This document shows, one piece after another, positions 37,187 to 46,509 of a stretch of DNA of 57,738 nucleotides. Source of the stretch: an uncultured Clostridia bacterium (GTDB taxonomy: Bacteria; Bacillota; Clostridia; TANB77; CAG-508). A program made the translations under genes and the position numbers. The stretch's first letter is position 1. The number at the start of each line of letters is the position of its first letter. The notes under the pieces are model-generated. The model saw nothing but the letters and a program-made list of their open reading frames with translations. It did not search any database and was not told where the DNA came from. Where the stretch lies: assembly GCA_944389745.1 (NCBI GenBank), contig CALXNM010000008.1, positions 1 through 57,738 on the forward strand. Reading direction: 5' to 3'.

Positions 37187-37223
37187 TGCCAAAGGGGCCA
37201 GCCCCTTTGGCAAACTTTTTTTT
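37187..37223. terminator. Strong bidirectional terminator between convergent genes
   Basis: TGCCAAAGGGGC-CA-GCCCCTTTGGCA is a 12-pair GC-rich stem followed by a run of T on the plus strand; an outer AAAGTG/AACTTT can extend the pairing. It ends the 36804 gene and, from the other side, the ABC gene pair whose stop codon it touches. Confidence 0.9.
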
Positions 37224-39045
37224 ATTCTTCTTCATCGAATTGGCTGTTGTATAAGTCTGCGTAGAATCCTCCTTTTGCAAGAAGTTCTTCGTGTGTTCCT
37301 TGTTCTACTATGTCACCTCCATTCATAACTAAAATTAAATCAGAATTTTTAATTGTTGATAATCTATGTGCTATAACAAAGCTTGTTCTATCTTTCATTA
37401 GGTTATCCATTGCTGCTTGTATTTGTATTTCTGTTCTTGTGTCTATTGAACTTGTTGCTTCATCTAGGATTAATATCTTTGGATCTGCTAAGATTACCCT
37501 TGCAATAGTTAGTAATTGTTTTTGTCCTGCTGATATATTTGATGATTCTTCGTTTATTATTGAGTTATATCCATTTGGTAATGTTTTTATATAGTGATGT
37601 ACATGTGCAGCTTTTGCAGCTTGAATTACTTCATCATCTGTAGCATCTTCTTTACTATACTTAATATTATCTTTTACAGTACCTCCAAATAGCCATGTAT
37701 CTTGAAGTACCATTCCGAACATTTTACGAAGCTCTCCTCTTTCAAAATCTTTTATGTTATGTCCGTCTACATATATTGATCCATCTGTTACATCATAAAA
37801 TCTCATAAGAAGTTTTACCATTGTTGTTTTTCCAGCTCCTGTTGGTCCAACAATTGCTATTTTCTGTCCTTCTTTAACTTTTGCACTAAAATCTTTTATT
37901 ATTGTTTTATTAGGATTATATCCAAATTTAACATGTTTAAATTCTACATTTCCTTGTAATTTACTTGTATCAATATTTCCTTTTGCTGTATTTACTTCTT
38001 CTGGTTCTTCTAAGAATTCAAATACTCTCTCTGCCGCAGCAACCATAGATTGTAGCATACTTGATATTTGAGCTATTTGGTTTATTGGCTGTGTAAATTG
38101 TTTATTATATTGAATAAAACTTTGAATATTACCAACTGTAATAGTTCCATTTATTGCTAAATATCCACCAGCTACTGCAACTCCTACATATCCTATATTA
38201 GAGATGAAGTTCATAACTGGGTGCATTAAACCAGATAAGAATTGTGATTTCCATGCTGATTTAAATAATTCATTATTCGCTTTATCAAATGTATTTGTTA
38301 CTTTATCTTCTGCATTAAATGCTTTTACAACTGTAAGTCCACCATATATTTCTTCAACTTGACCATTTACATGTCCTAAATAATCTTGTTGTCTAGTAAA
38401 GTATTTTTGTGATTTTCCTACAATTATTTTTACAACAATTGATGCTATTGGCAAAATAACTAATGATATTAAAGTCATTTGCCAGCTTATTGAGAACATC
38501 ATAATTAATATTCCTATAAGTGTACAAATTGATGTGATTATTTGTGTAATACTTTGGTTTAAGTTCATACTTAATGTATCAATATCGTTAGTAATAATTG
38601 ATAAAACTTCACCATTTGTTTTTCTATCAAAATAATTCATTGGAAGTTTATTTATTTTTATTGCTATATCGTTACGTATTCTATATGTTAGTTTTTGTGC
38701 TATTCCTGTCATTGTGAACCCTTGAATGAAGGAAAATATTGCACTTAATAGATATAGTCCCAAAAGCGTTATTGCAATTTGTCCTATTTTACCAAAATCT
38801 ATTCCGCTTCCTCCAGATAATTTACTAACTATTCCGTTAAATATTTCTGTTGTAGCATTTCCTAGTATCTTTGGTCCTACAATTGTAAATATTGTACTTC
38901 CTATTGCAAAAATTATAACTACTATTAATCCAATTTTATATTTTGATAAATAATTATCTATTAATTTTTTTGTAGTCTTTTTGAAATCTTTTGGTTTTTC
39001 AGTTGTCTGACCTTTTCTCATAGGTCCACCCATTGGTCCTGGCAT
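37222..39045 (-). CDS. ABC exporter half-transporter, catalytic partner
   Basis: The 607 residues form a type IV ABC exporter: six membrane helices (about 40-340) and one nucleotide-binding domain. Walker A is GPTGAGKTT (about 395-403) and Walker B ILILDEATSSID has the catalytic Glu. The switch His lies in IAHRLST, while the signature is the unusual NISAGQKQL. The start codon abuts the stop of the 708-residue partner (TAAATG), so the two are translationally coupled. Heterodimeric exporters of the BmrCD/TM287-288 type carry drugs, lipids or peptides outward; the substrate here is unknown. Confidence 0.92.
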   Translation of the reverse strand: MPGPMGGPMRKGQTTEKPKDFKKTTKKLIDNYLSKYKIGLIVVIIFAIGSTIFTIVGPKILGNATTEIFNGIVSKLSGGSGIDFGKIGQIAITLLGLYLLSAIFSFIQGFTMTGIAQKLTYRIRNDIAIKINKLPMNYFDRKTNGEVLSIITNDIDTLSMNLNQSITQIITSICTLIGILIMMFSISWQMTLISLVILPIASIVVKIIVGKSQKYFTRQQDYLGHVNGQVEEIYGGLTVVKAFNAEDKVTNTFDKANNELFKSAWKSQFLSGLMHPVMNFISNIGYVGVAVAGGYLAINGTITVGNIQSFIQYNKQFTQPINQIAQISSMLQSMVAAAERVFEFLEEPEEVNTAKGNIDTSKLQGNVEFKHVKFGYNPNKTIIKDFSAKVKEGQKIAIVGPTGAGKTTMVKLLMRFYDVTDGSIYVDGHNIKDFERGELRKMFGMVLQDTWLFGGTVKDNIKYSKEDATDDEVIQAAKAAHVHHYIKTLPNGYNSIINEESSNISAGQKQLLTIARVILADPKILILDEATSSIDTRTEIQIQAAMDNLMKDRTSFVIAHRLSTIKNSDLILVMNGGDIVEQGTHEELLAKGGFYADLYNSQFDEEE

Positions 39046-41172
39046 TTATTTTCCTCCTTTCCCATTTAATTCATCTTCTGACAATTGTGATAATGCAATT
39101 TGTCTATATGTCTCGTTATTTTCCAGTAATTCTTCATGTGTTCCTTGGCCTACTATTTTACCTTCTTCTAATACTATTATTTTATCTGCATTTAAAATAG
39201 TACTAATTCTTTGTGCAACTATAATTACTGTTTTATTTTCTGTTCTTTCTGCTAACGCTTCTCTTAATTTACTATCTGTTTTAAAGTCTAGTGCTGAGAA
39301 GCTATCATCAAATATAAATATTTCTGGATCTTTTGCAATTGCCCTTGCTATTGATAAACGTTGTTTTTGTCCTCCTGATACATTTCCTCCACCTTGAGCA
39401 ATTGGATCTTGATATTTTTGTACTTTCGTATCAATAAATTCTGTGGCTTGTGCTATTTCTGCAGCTTTTACCATTTGCTCATCAGACATATTGTCATCTG
39501 CATATTTAATATTTGATTCTATAGTTCCAGAGAATAGTATACCTTTTTGAGGTACAAAACCTATTCTATCTCTTAAATCTTTTTGTGCTACATCTTTAAC
39601 ATTTACACCATCTACTAAAAGTTCTCCTTCTGTTACATCATAGAATCTTGGTATTAAATTAACTACTGTAGATTTACCACTACCTGTGCTACCTATTAAA
39701 GCTGTAGTTTTTCCTGGTTCGGCTGTAAAGTTTATATCTTCTAGTATTTCTGTATCTGCATCTGGATATCTAAATGAAACATTCTTGAATTCTACTAATC
39801 CTTTTTTGTTTGGGTCAAAACTCTTTGTTTCTGGTTTATCTTCAATGCTAGGTTCTGTATCTAATACTTCGTTAATACGTCTTGCTGATACTGAAGCTCT
39901 TGGTAGCATAATTGAAATCATAGAAATCATTAAGAATGCCATTACAATTTGCATTGTATATTGAATAAATGCCATCATATCTCCAACTTGTAATACTCCT
40001 GCATCTACTCTATGTGCTCCTACCCATACGATAAGAACTGTAATAGAACTCATGATGAACATTAGAAGTGGCATCATCATTGACATTGCTCTGTTTACAA
40101 ATACATTTGCTTTCATTAAATCTTTATTTGAGTCATCAAAACGTTTTTCTTCCTTCTTCTCTGTATTGAAAGCTCTAATTACAGGAAGACCTGTTAAAAT
40201 TTCTCTTGATACTTGGTTTAATTTATCAATTAAGTCTTGTAATTTTCTAAATTTAGGCATTGCTATTGCAAATAAAGTTCCTACTATAAATAGTATTGCA
40301 AGTATTGCTATACCTATAATCCATGCCATTGAATTATCACTTGAAGTTAGCACTTTTACAAAACCACCAATACCAATAATTGGTGCATACACAATAACTC
40401 TAAATAATATTGCTATTAATTGTTGTATTTGTTGTATATCGTTTGTGCTACGAGTTATAAGTGATGCAGTTGAAAATTGTCTTAGTTCTGCTGTTGAGAA
40501 GCTTAGAACTTTTTTGAATACTTTGTCTCTTAAAGTTCTTCCTAGTCTTGCTGCAACTTTAGATGAACATAGCATAATTAATACTGCTGAAACCATGCTT
40601 ATAAATGCAATCCCAAGCATTTGTAAACCAGACATTAAGATGTAATTATTTTGTAATTTATCTGTATCTACACCTAAATTACTATAAACAGTTTTAACTG
40701 CACTAATTGCTGCTTGTTCTTTTAATGAATCAGACATTTGTGATACTGTTTCTTCATTTGTCACTGAACTATACTCAACAAGTGGAGAAATTAACAAATT
40801 TTCTAGATTACTTCTTTGTTCTTCATCAAGATCTTTTATTACAAATAAATTGTTTTCTTCTACGTTGTAGTCTTTACCTAAATATTTCTTGATAACTTTT
40901 TCTTGATAAGAACTTGGATTTTCTTCAACCAAGTCATAGTTTTCTAGTATTTGGTCGTCATCTTCAGTAAAGAACAAAAGATTTTCCATCTCGTCATCTG
41001 AGATAACTTCTGGTACAGCATCTTCTATTCCACCATATTGTATTCCCACATTAACAATTTTAGATGTATAATCTGGAAGTGCTAAATCTGTTGCTGCTTG
41101 AACACATAATAGAATAACTATGATTAATACTGTTGCCCATGAATTTTTAAGATTTCTTAAAACTTTTAGCAT
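39046..41172 (-). CDS. ABC exporter half-transporter with degenerate ATP site and extracellular insert
   Basis: The 708-residue partner has a large acidic insert of about 120 residues (about 45-165) between the first two membrane helices. This is reminiscent of the extracellular domain of BmrD-type subunits. The nucleotide-binding domain has Walker A GSTGSGKST (about 489-497) and a normal signature NVSGGQKQR. Walker B reads IFIFDDSFSALD, with Asp for the catalytic Glu, and the switch histidine is Gln (VAQRIST). One ATP site of the heterodimer is thus degenerate and the other, formed with the 607-residue partner, is competent. AAAGGAGG precedes the ATG. Confidence 0.92.
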   Translation of the reverse strand: MLKVLRNLKNSWATVLIIVILLCVQAATDLALPDYTSKIVNVGIQYGGIEDAVPEVISDDEMENLLFFTEDDDQILENYDLVEENPSSYQEKVIKKYLGKDYNVEENNLFVIKDLDEEQRSNLENLLISPLVEYSSVTNEETVSQMSDSLKEQAAISAVKTVYSNLGVDTDKLQNNYILMSGLQMLGIAFISMVSAVLIMLCSSKVAARLGRTLRDKVFKKVLSFSTAELRQFSTASLITRSTNDIQQIQQLIAILFRVIVYAPIIGIGGFVKVLTSSDNSMAWIIGIAILAILFIVGTLFAIAMPKFRKLQDLIDKLNQVSREILTGLPVIRAFNTEKKEEKRFDDSNKDLMKANVFVNRAMSMMMPLLMFIMSSITVLIVWVGAHRVDAGVLQVGDMMAFIQYTMQIVMAFLMISMISIMLPRASVSARRINEVLDTEPSIEDKPETKSFDPNKKGLVEFKNVSFRYPDADTEILEDINFTAEPGKTTALIGSTGSGKSTVVNLIPRFYDVTEGELLVDGVNVKDVAQKDLRDRIGFVPQKGILFSGTIESNIKYADDNMSDEQMVKAAEIAQATEFIDTKVQKYQDPIAQGGGNVSGGQKQRLSIARAIAKDPEIFIFDDSFSALDFKTDSKLREALAERTENKTVIIVAQRISTILNADKIIVLEEGKIVGQGTHEELLENNETYRQIALSQLSEDELNGKGGK

Positions 41173-41336
41173 ATTTCCTCCTTTTATTAAAATAAAAATT
41201 TTCTGTTATTTTGCTAATACCTATCTATTTTTTGCAAATATATATAACAAATATTTTACTATTATATATATTACGTTCACTTATTGCAATTACATATTAT
41301 AGCGCGATTTCTATACTATGTCAATTAGTTTGTACC

Positions 41337-42396
41337 CTAACTTTTGTGAATTTTCTGTGAATTTAATAAATTAATTATTTCATCAATACTTTTTCTTGGT
41401 GTTGAGGCACCTGCCATAATTCCAACTTTATCACTTTTTACAATTTCATTTAATTTATCTTCTAATTCTTTATATGTTTCTATAAATATTGTATTATTAC
41501 AATTCTTTTTTGAAATTTCATAAAGTTTAATTGAATTAGCACTATTTTTTCCGCCTATTACAATCATATAGTCCACATTAGAAGATATTTCTTCAGCTTC
41601 TTCTTGTCTTAATTTTGTAGCATTACATATTGTATTTCTTACTTCTATCGTTAAATCTTTATTTTCTTTTGCCAGCATCTCTTTAATTGTTTCTGTATAT
41701 TTACTAAACTTTTCTAAACTAAATGTTGTTTGAGCTATTATAAGTAATTTATTAGTAGATGTACTTACTTTATTAACATTTGCTTTACTTTCATTAACTT
41801 TACCCTCATTAGATTTGTTAAGATTACCTTTATTAGAAAATTCATTTTTCAACTTTTCTACTACTTCTTTAATTTCTTCCTCTTTTTCTAAAACAATTCC
41901 TCTTCCGGCAAGTAAAGCTTAATGTTCCAATAGTTTCAGGATGCTTCTTTTCTCCCATTATTAGTATATTATATCCTTTACTGGCATAGTCTTCTACTAT
42001 TTTATGAATTGCTAAAACATTTGGACATGTATAATCTAGTATTTCTATATTTTTATCTTCTGCCTCTTCATATACTTTCTTCTCAATTCCATGTGCCCTA
42101 ATTATTAATTTTATTTTTGAATCTTTTACTAAATCAGTTACATTTTTATCTAAATTCTTGCTCGTATGAGTTTTATTTGTAATATCAGCTTCATTGTGCT
42201 CATCAATTTCATCAATGTTACTTATAAATATTATTCCTTTATTTTCTAAATCTTCTATAACTTGTTTATTATGTACAAGTTCCCCTAAGCAATACAATTT
42301 TTCATTTTTGTCTTCTGTCACTACTTTTTCTGCCTTTGTAACAGCCTCGCTTACTCCATAGCAAAATCCAGCTCTTTTACCTAATACTATCTCCAT
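41337..42396 (-). pseudogene. ispH: 4-hydroxy-3-methylbut-2-enyl diphosphate reductase IspH, frameshifted
   Basis: The N-terminal frame from ATG 42396 begins MEIVLGKRAGFCYGV and runs to HPETIGTL. The family sequence then resumes in another frame as ALLAGRGIVLEKEEE and ends at 41337. A single extra A near 41919-41922 accounts for the shift. The three iron-sulfur cysteines are present (GFCYGV, DYTCPNV, NTICNAT). Two lineage-specific low-complexity inserts occur, one Asn/Lys/Thr/Asp-rich after IDEIDE and one Asn/Ser/Lys-rich after KLKNEFSNKGN. IspH makes IPP and DMAPP in the MEP pathway and is normally essential, so a sequencing or assembly error is the likeliest cause. AAGGA supports the start at 42396 rather than an upstream ATG. 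Confidence 0.9.
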
Positions 42397-42605
42397 ATTT
42401 ATCACATTCCTTTCTTCCGTTACACTCTTAATCGTATTCATTGGCACTAAAATTTTAACATATAGAAATAATTATATCAACACGAATATAACTCACTTTA
42501 CTTTTCTTCTATCATCTAATATAATTACATATGAACAATATTCAAGGATTGTTAAAAATGTAAATGACAAACAAAATTTTAAAAATAAGGAAGGAATTAT
42601 TAAAC

Positions 42606-43472
42606 ATGCAAAGTTTAATTGTAGATAATAAAAAATTTGATGGAAAACCATTAAGCGAATTTTTGTATTTTAATTTTAATGGTCTTACAAAAAATACGTT
42701 ATTCAAAGCTCTACGAAAAAAGGATATTAGAATTAATGATGTAAAAGTTAAAGAAAACAAACTAATTTATCTTGGTGATAAAATTACAGTATATATTATA
42801 GACAATTTATTATATAAAAACATTATTATTGAAAAAGTTTATGAAGATGATAATATTTTAGTTGTAAATAAACCAAATGATTTAGAAGTTACAGGTAACA
42901 ATTCTTTAACATCGGTTTTAGAAAAAGAATATTCATACATATCACCTTGCCACAGACTAGATAGAAATACCACAGGTGTTGTACTATTTGCTAAGAATGA
43001 AGAATCATTAAATATTTTATTAAACAAATTTAAAAATCATGAAATTGAAAAGCATTATTTAGCAAAAGTATATGGAATACCTAAAGTAAATTTTTTAAAA
43101 CTAAAAGCATATTTATTTAAGGATAACAAAAAATCACTTGTGTATATATCAGACGCACCAAAAAAAGGATATGTTCCCATTGAAACATCATTTACGGTAT
43201 TAGAAAAAAATATTAAAGAAAATTATAGCATTCTTGATATTGAACTTCATACAGGAAGAACACATCAAATAAGAGCACATTTAGCTCATATAGGATTCCC
43301 AATAATCGGTGATGGAAAATATGGAATAAATGAAATAAATAAAAAATTCGGCTGTAAAACTCAAGAATTATGTAGCTATTCTCTAAAATTCAGCTTTACC
43401 TCAGATGCAGGAATTTTAAATTATTTAAACAATAAAAAAATAGCTCTTAAAAAAGAACTCTTATTCCAATAA
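42606..43472 (+). CDS. RluA-family pseudouridine synthase
   Basis: From ATG 42606, preceded by AAGGAAGGA, the product is 288 residues. An upstream in-frame ATG at 42564 lacks a good ribosome site. An S4-like N-terminal part (FDGKPLSEFLYFNFNGL, IRINDVKVKENKL) precedes the catalytic domain with the HRLDRNTTG motif, whose Asp is catalytic. LHTGRTHQIRAHLAHIGFPIIGD completes the signature. It modifies uridines in 23S rRNA or tRNA; the exact site cannot be told from sequence. Confidence 0.9.
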   Translation: MQSLIVDNKKFDGKPLSEFLYFNFNGLTKNTLFKALRKKDIRINDVKVKENKLIYLGDKITVYIIDNLLYKNIIIEKVYEDDNILVVNKPNDLEVTGNNSLTSVLEKEYSYISPCHRLDRNTTGVVLFAKNEESLNILLNKFKNHEIEKHYLAKVYGIPKVNFLKLKAYLFKDNKKSLVYISDAPKKGYVPIETSFTVLEKNIKENYSILDIELHTGRTHQIRAHLAHIGFPIIGDGKYGINEINKKFGCKTQELCSYSLKFSFTSDAGILNYLNNKKIALKKELLFQ

Positions 43473-43475
43473 AAA

Positions 43476-43530
43476 CAAGAAATACTTTTCAAAAAGCAAA
43501 ATTAAACATGGCCTTTGAAAGTATTTCTTG
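43476..43530. terminator. Bidirectional terminator between rluA-type gene and ftsH
   Basis: CAAGAAATACTTTTCAAA pairs with TTTGAAAGTATTTCTTG (17 pairs with one bulge). It lies between the convergent stop codons of the pseudouridine synthase and ftsH genes. Confidence 0.75.
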
Positions 43531-43556
43531 CTAATTTTTATCTATTTTATTATTCA

Positions 43557-45380
43557 TTAGTCTCTTATTAATTCTTGGAATTCTTCTCCTGTGATTACTT
43601 CTTTTTCTAGTAATGCATTTGCTACTCTGTCTAATTTTTCTCTGTTTTGACGAATTAGATTTTGTGCTGTTGTATATGCATTATCTAATAATATTTTTAC
43701 TTCTGCTCCTATTGCATCTCCGAATTTTTCTCCTAGTAGTTGTAATTCGTATGGGTCTTGGTCCGTATTTATTGATATTGGTCCTAGTGTTTCGCTCATT
43801 CCATATTTTGTTATCATGTCTTTTGCTATATTTGTTGCTACTTCTATATCGTTACTTGCTCCTGTTGATATATCATCTAACACTATTTTTTCTGCTGCTC
43901 TTCCACCCATTAATGCTACTAGTTTTTCTTCCATCTCTGTTTTTGAGATATAGCATTTGTCTTCATCAGATTTGTACATTGTGTATCCTCCAGCTACCCC
44001 CCTTGGTATAATTGATACTTCTTTTACACCTTTTTGTGTTTCTAGAGTTGAGCTTACTATTGCATGTCCTGCTTCGTGGTATGCTGTAAGTTTCTTGTCT
44101 TTTTCTGATATTACTCTACTTTGTTTTTCTAGTCCGACTGTAACTTTCTTTACAGCATCTTCTATATCTTTATTTGTTATTGCTAAATGACCATTTATTG
44201 TAGCAATTATTGCAGCTTCGTTTAAGATATTTGCTAAGTCTGCTCCTGTGAATCCTGCTGTGTCTTCTGCTATGCTTTTTAAATTAACATCTTCTGCAAA
44301 TTTCTTTCCTTTTGCATGTATTTTTAGTATTGCTTCTCTTCCTCTCATGTCTGGAAGTCCTATTGTTATCCTTCTATCAAATCTACCTGGTCTTAACAAT
44401 GCTTTATCTAGCATTTCTGGTCTGTTTGTTGCTGCTAATACGATTATTGTTTCATCTGTGTCGAAACCATCCATTTCAACTAATAGTTGATTTAGTGTTT
44501 GGTTGTTTTCTGATTCTGCTCCTCCTGAGCTGTTTCTTCTTGAACCAATTGCATCTATTTCATCTATAAATATAATGCATGGTGATATTTTTTTTGCTTT
44601 TTCAAATAGTTTTCTTACTCTTGATGCTCCAAGTCCTGCAAACATTTCTATAAATTCTGAACCACTCATTGATATGAATGGTACATCTGCTTCTCCTGCT
44701 ATCGCTTTTGCAATTAATGTTTTTCCTGTACCAGGTTGTCCACAAAGAAGTACACCTCTTGGAATTTTTGCTCCCATTTTATTAAATCTTTCCGGATTTT
44801 TTAAGAAGTCTACAATTTCTATCATTTCATGTTTTTCTTCTTCTAATCCTGCAACATCATCAAATGTTGTTTTTGATTGTGTTGTTTCACTATCATATAC
44901 TTTTCCTTTGTCTCCAAGTCCTTGCATTTTAAAGAACATAATTATTAATATTACTAAAAGTATTGTTGGTAAAAATGAAAATAGTGCTGATGATATACTT
45001 ACCAAAACATTTGTAGGTTTTTGTATAAGGTTTATTTCATTGCCATCTTCAATTTTTTGTTGTATTAATTCTATAAAAGCTTGTGTGCTTGGAATTAATA
45101 CATTTTTCTCTTCTTCTTCATCTTTTATTTTTATCTTTGCTGTTGTGCTTCCAACTGTCATTTCTATTTTTTCAACATTACCTTCATCAATTTGTTTTAA
45201 TAGTTCTGTGTATGCCATTTCGTTTTCATCAAGTTGCTCTTCATCGTTTTTGTTTTGGTTTGTTGTGAAGTATATAATTCCTCCAATTACTATTAATAAT
45301 ATTAACAAGACTGCAAGTATAATATATTGTTTTTGCTTATTTTGTTTGTTTTTGTCTTTGTTTTTTTGTTTTTCTTCCAT
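43557..45380 (-). CDS. ftsH: FtsH ATP-dependent zinc metalloprotease
   Basis: The 607-residue product has two N-terminal membrane helices (about 20-38 and 125-145). The AAA domain has Walker A GQPGTGKT (about 214-221), Walker B CIIFIDEIDAIG and the second region of homology LLRPGRFDRRI. The zinc protease motif HEAGH lies near residue 435. It degrades membrane and regulatory proteins at the inner membrane. It directly follows the DUF1189-like gene on the same strand. Confidence 0.97.
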   Translation of the reverse strand: MEEKQKNKDKNKQNKQKQYIILAVLLILLIVIGGIIYFTTNQNKNDEEQLDENEMAYTELLKQIDEGNVEKIEMTVGSTTAKIKIKDEEEEKNVLIPSTQAFIELIQQKIEDGNEINLIQKPTNVLVSISSALFSFLPTILLVILIIMFFKMQGLGDKGKVYDSETTQSKTTFDDVAGLEEEKHEMIEIVDFLKNPERFNKMGAKIPRGVLLCGQPGTGKTLIAKAIAGEADVPFISMSGSEFIEMFAGLGASRVRKLFEKAKKISPCIIFIDEIDAIGSRRNSSGGAESENNQTLNQLLVEMDGFDTDETIIVLAATNRPEMLDKALLRPGRFDRRITIGLPDMRGREAILKIHAKGKKFAEDVNLKSIAEDTAGFTGADLANILNEAAIIATINGHLAITNKDIEDAVKKVTVGLEKQSRVISEKDKKLTAYHEAGHAIVSSTLETQKGVKEVSIIPRGVAGGYTMYKSDEDKCYISKTEMEEKLVALMGGRAAEKIVLDDISTGASNDIEVATNIAKDMITKYGMSETLGPISINTDQDPYELQLLGEKFGDAIGAEVKILLDNAYTTAQNLIRQNREKLDRVANALLEKEVITGEEFQELIRD

Positions 45381-45404
45381 TAGTCTGCTCCCTTCTTCTC
45401 CTCT

Positions 45405-46490
45405 TTAAGCATTATCCCCTTCTGGCTCTTTATTTATACCTTCATTCTTTCTATTATTTTTCTTTTTTTCTTTTTCTTCTTCTTTGTCTTCGCCGTCTTC
45501 TTTATCTTTTTCTCTTTCGTTTCTGCGCTTTTCTTCTTCTTGTTCCTCTTTTTCCTTTTCTTCTTTTTCTTTTAATTCTTGTTTTACTCTTTCTTGTTCT
45601 TCTATTATTTTTTTTACTTCTATTTTTTTTTTTATAACCTCCGATTTAATCATAAGAATTGCAGTTATTATGTAAATTGATGCTATTGCTGTGTACATAA
45701 CTTGGAAATATTTTATTGTAAATCCTGTAAAACTATTAATCAAAAAATATGCTATGTTTAAGATAATTGGCAATGTTAAAGAATATGCAGCAATATTATA
45801 TACTGCCGTATGTTTTAGTCGTAATCCTGCTATTCTTGTAACTATATATGTTAAAACCACTAATAATAGTATATCTATTAATACTGTTGAGAAATATAGT
45901 ATGAACATATATAATATTGCTTTTGCAAAGAACATTGCTAATGCCATATTTATATCTTGCCCTGAAAGTGCATTTAATATTGATTCTTTACTAATATTAC
46001 TTAAATCAATATTAAATCTTTCGCAAATAGTTTTATAATCAATTTCGTTTGTATTATTTGAAAGTGCATCTTTCACTACTACTTTGTCTTTTAATAGTAG
46101 TATTCCATTATCAGAATTTTTTATTTCACTTATGGATTCTTGTATTTTATTTTCATCTTCAGATTGTGTATTTATTATAACTTTGGCTGAAATCAAGTTA
46201 TTTATATCTAATGTTATAACATCTTCGCCGTTTTTTGGTACTACTTCAAGATTATCATTTTCGTATTCTATTTCTGATATTTGAGTATCTATATACATTC
46301 TAGATTTATTTATTAATTCATGTATTTGAAAAGTATATACTGCAGAAACTATAATACTAAACATTAGCATAAGTATTGCTATATAACCTATAGTTCTTCC
46401 TACTTTTTCAGCTGCTAAATCTTGATAACCATCAAAGTCAAAAATACTTGTCTTAAGTCTTTTAAAGAACGAGGATTTCTTCTTCTCCAA
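45405..46490 (-). CDS. DUF1189-like membrane protein with long charged tail
   Basis: The start is TTG at 46490 with AAAGGAG. The 361-residue product has an N-terminal cytoplasmic piece (FFKRLKTSIFDFDGYQDLAAEK), a membrane helix (about 34-55), an extracytoplasmic region (about 60-175), then a cluster of about four helices. It ends in some 80 highly charged residues rich in Glu, Lys and Arg. The layout fits DUF1189. Function unknown. The tail is probably a cytoplasmic helix or disordered. Placement between cysS and ftsH suggests cotranscription with both. Confidence 0.75.
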   Translation of the reverse strand: MEKKKSSFFKRLKTSIFDFDGYQDLAAEKVGRTIGYIAILMLMFSIIVSAVYTFQIHELINKSRMYIDTQISEIEYENDNLEVVPKNGEDVITLDINNLISAKVIINTQSEDENKIQESISEIKNSDNGILLLKDKVVVKDALSNNTNEIDYKTICERFNIDLSNISKESILNALSGQDINMALAMFFAKAILYMFILYFSTVLIDILLLVVLTYIVTRIAGLRLKHTAVYNIAAYSLTLPIILNIAYFLINSFTGFTIKYFQVMYTAIASIYIITAILMIKSEVIKKKIEVKKIIEEQERVKQELKEKEEKEKEEQEEEKRRNEREKDKEDGEDKEEEKEKKKNNRKNEGINKEPEGDNA

Positions 46491-46509
46491 CTTAGTTCTC
46501 CTTTCTATC

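Noticed and set aside
44503..45408. Long plus-strand frame opposite ftsH, and similar ones at 40052-40645 and 47930-48691
   Set aside because: They lie fully antisense to well-conserved genes (ftsH, the ABC exporter, the penicillin-binding protein) and show only compositional hydrophobic or Ser-rich sequence.
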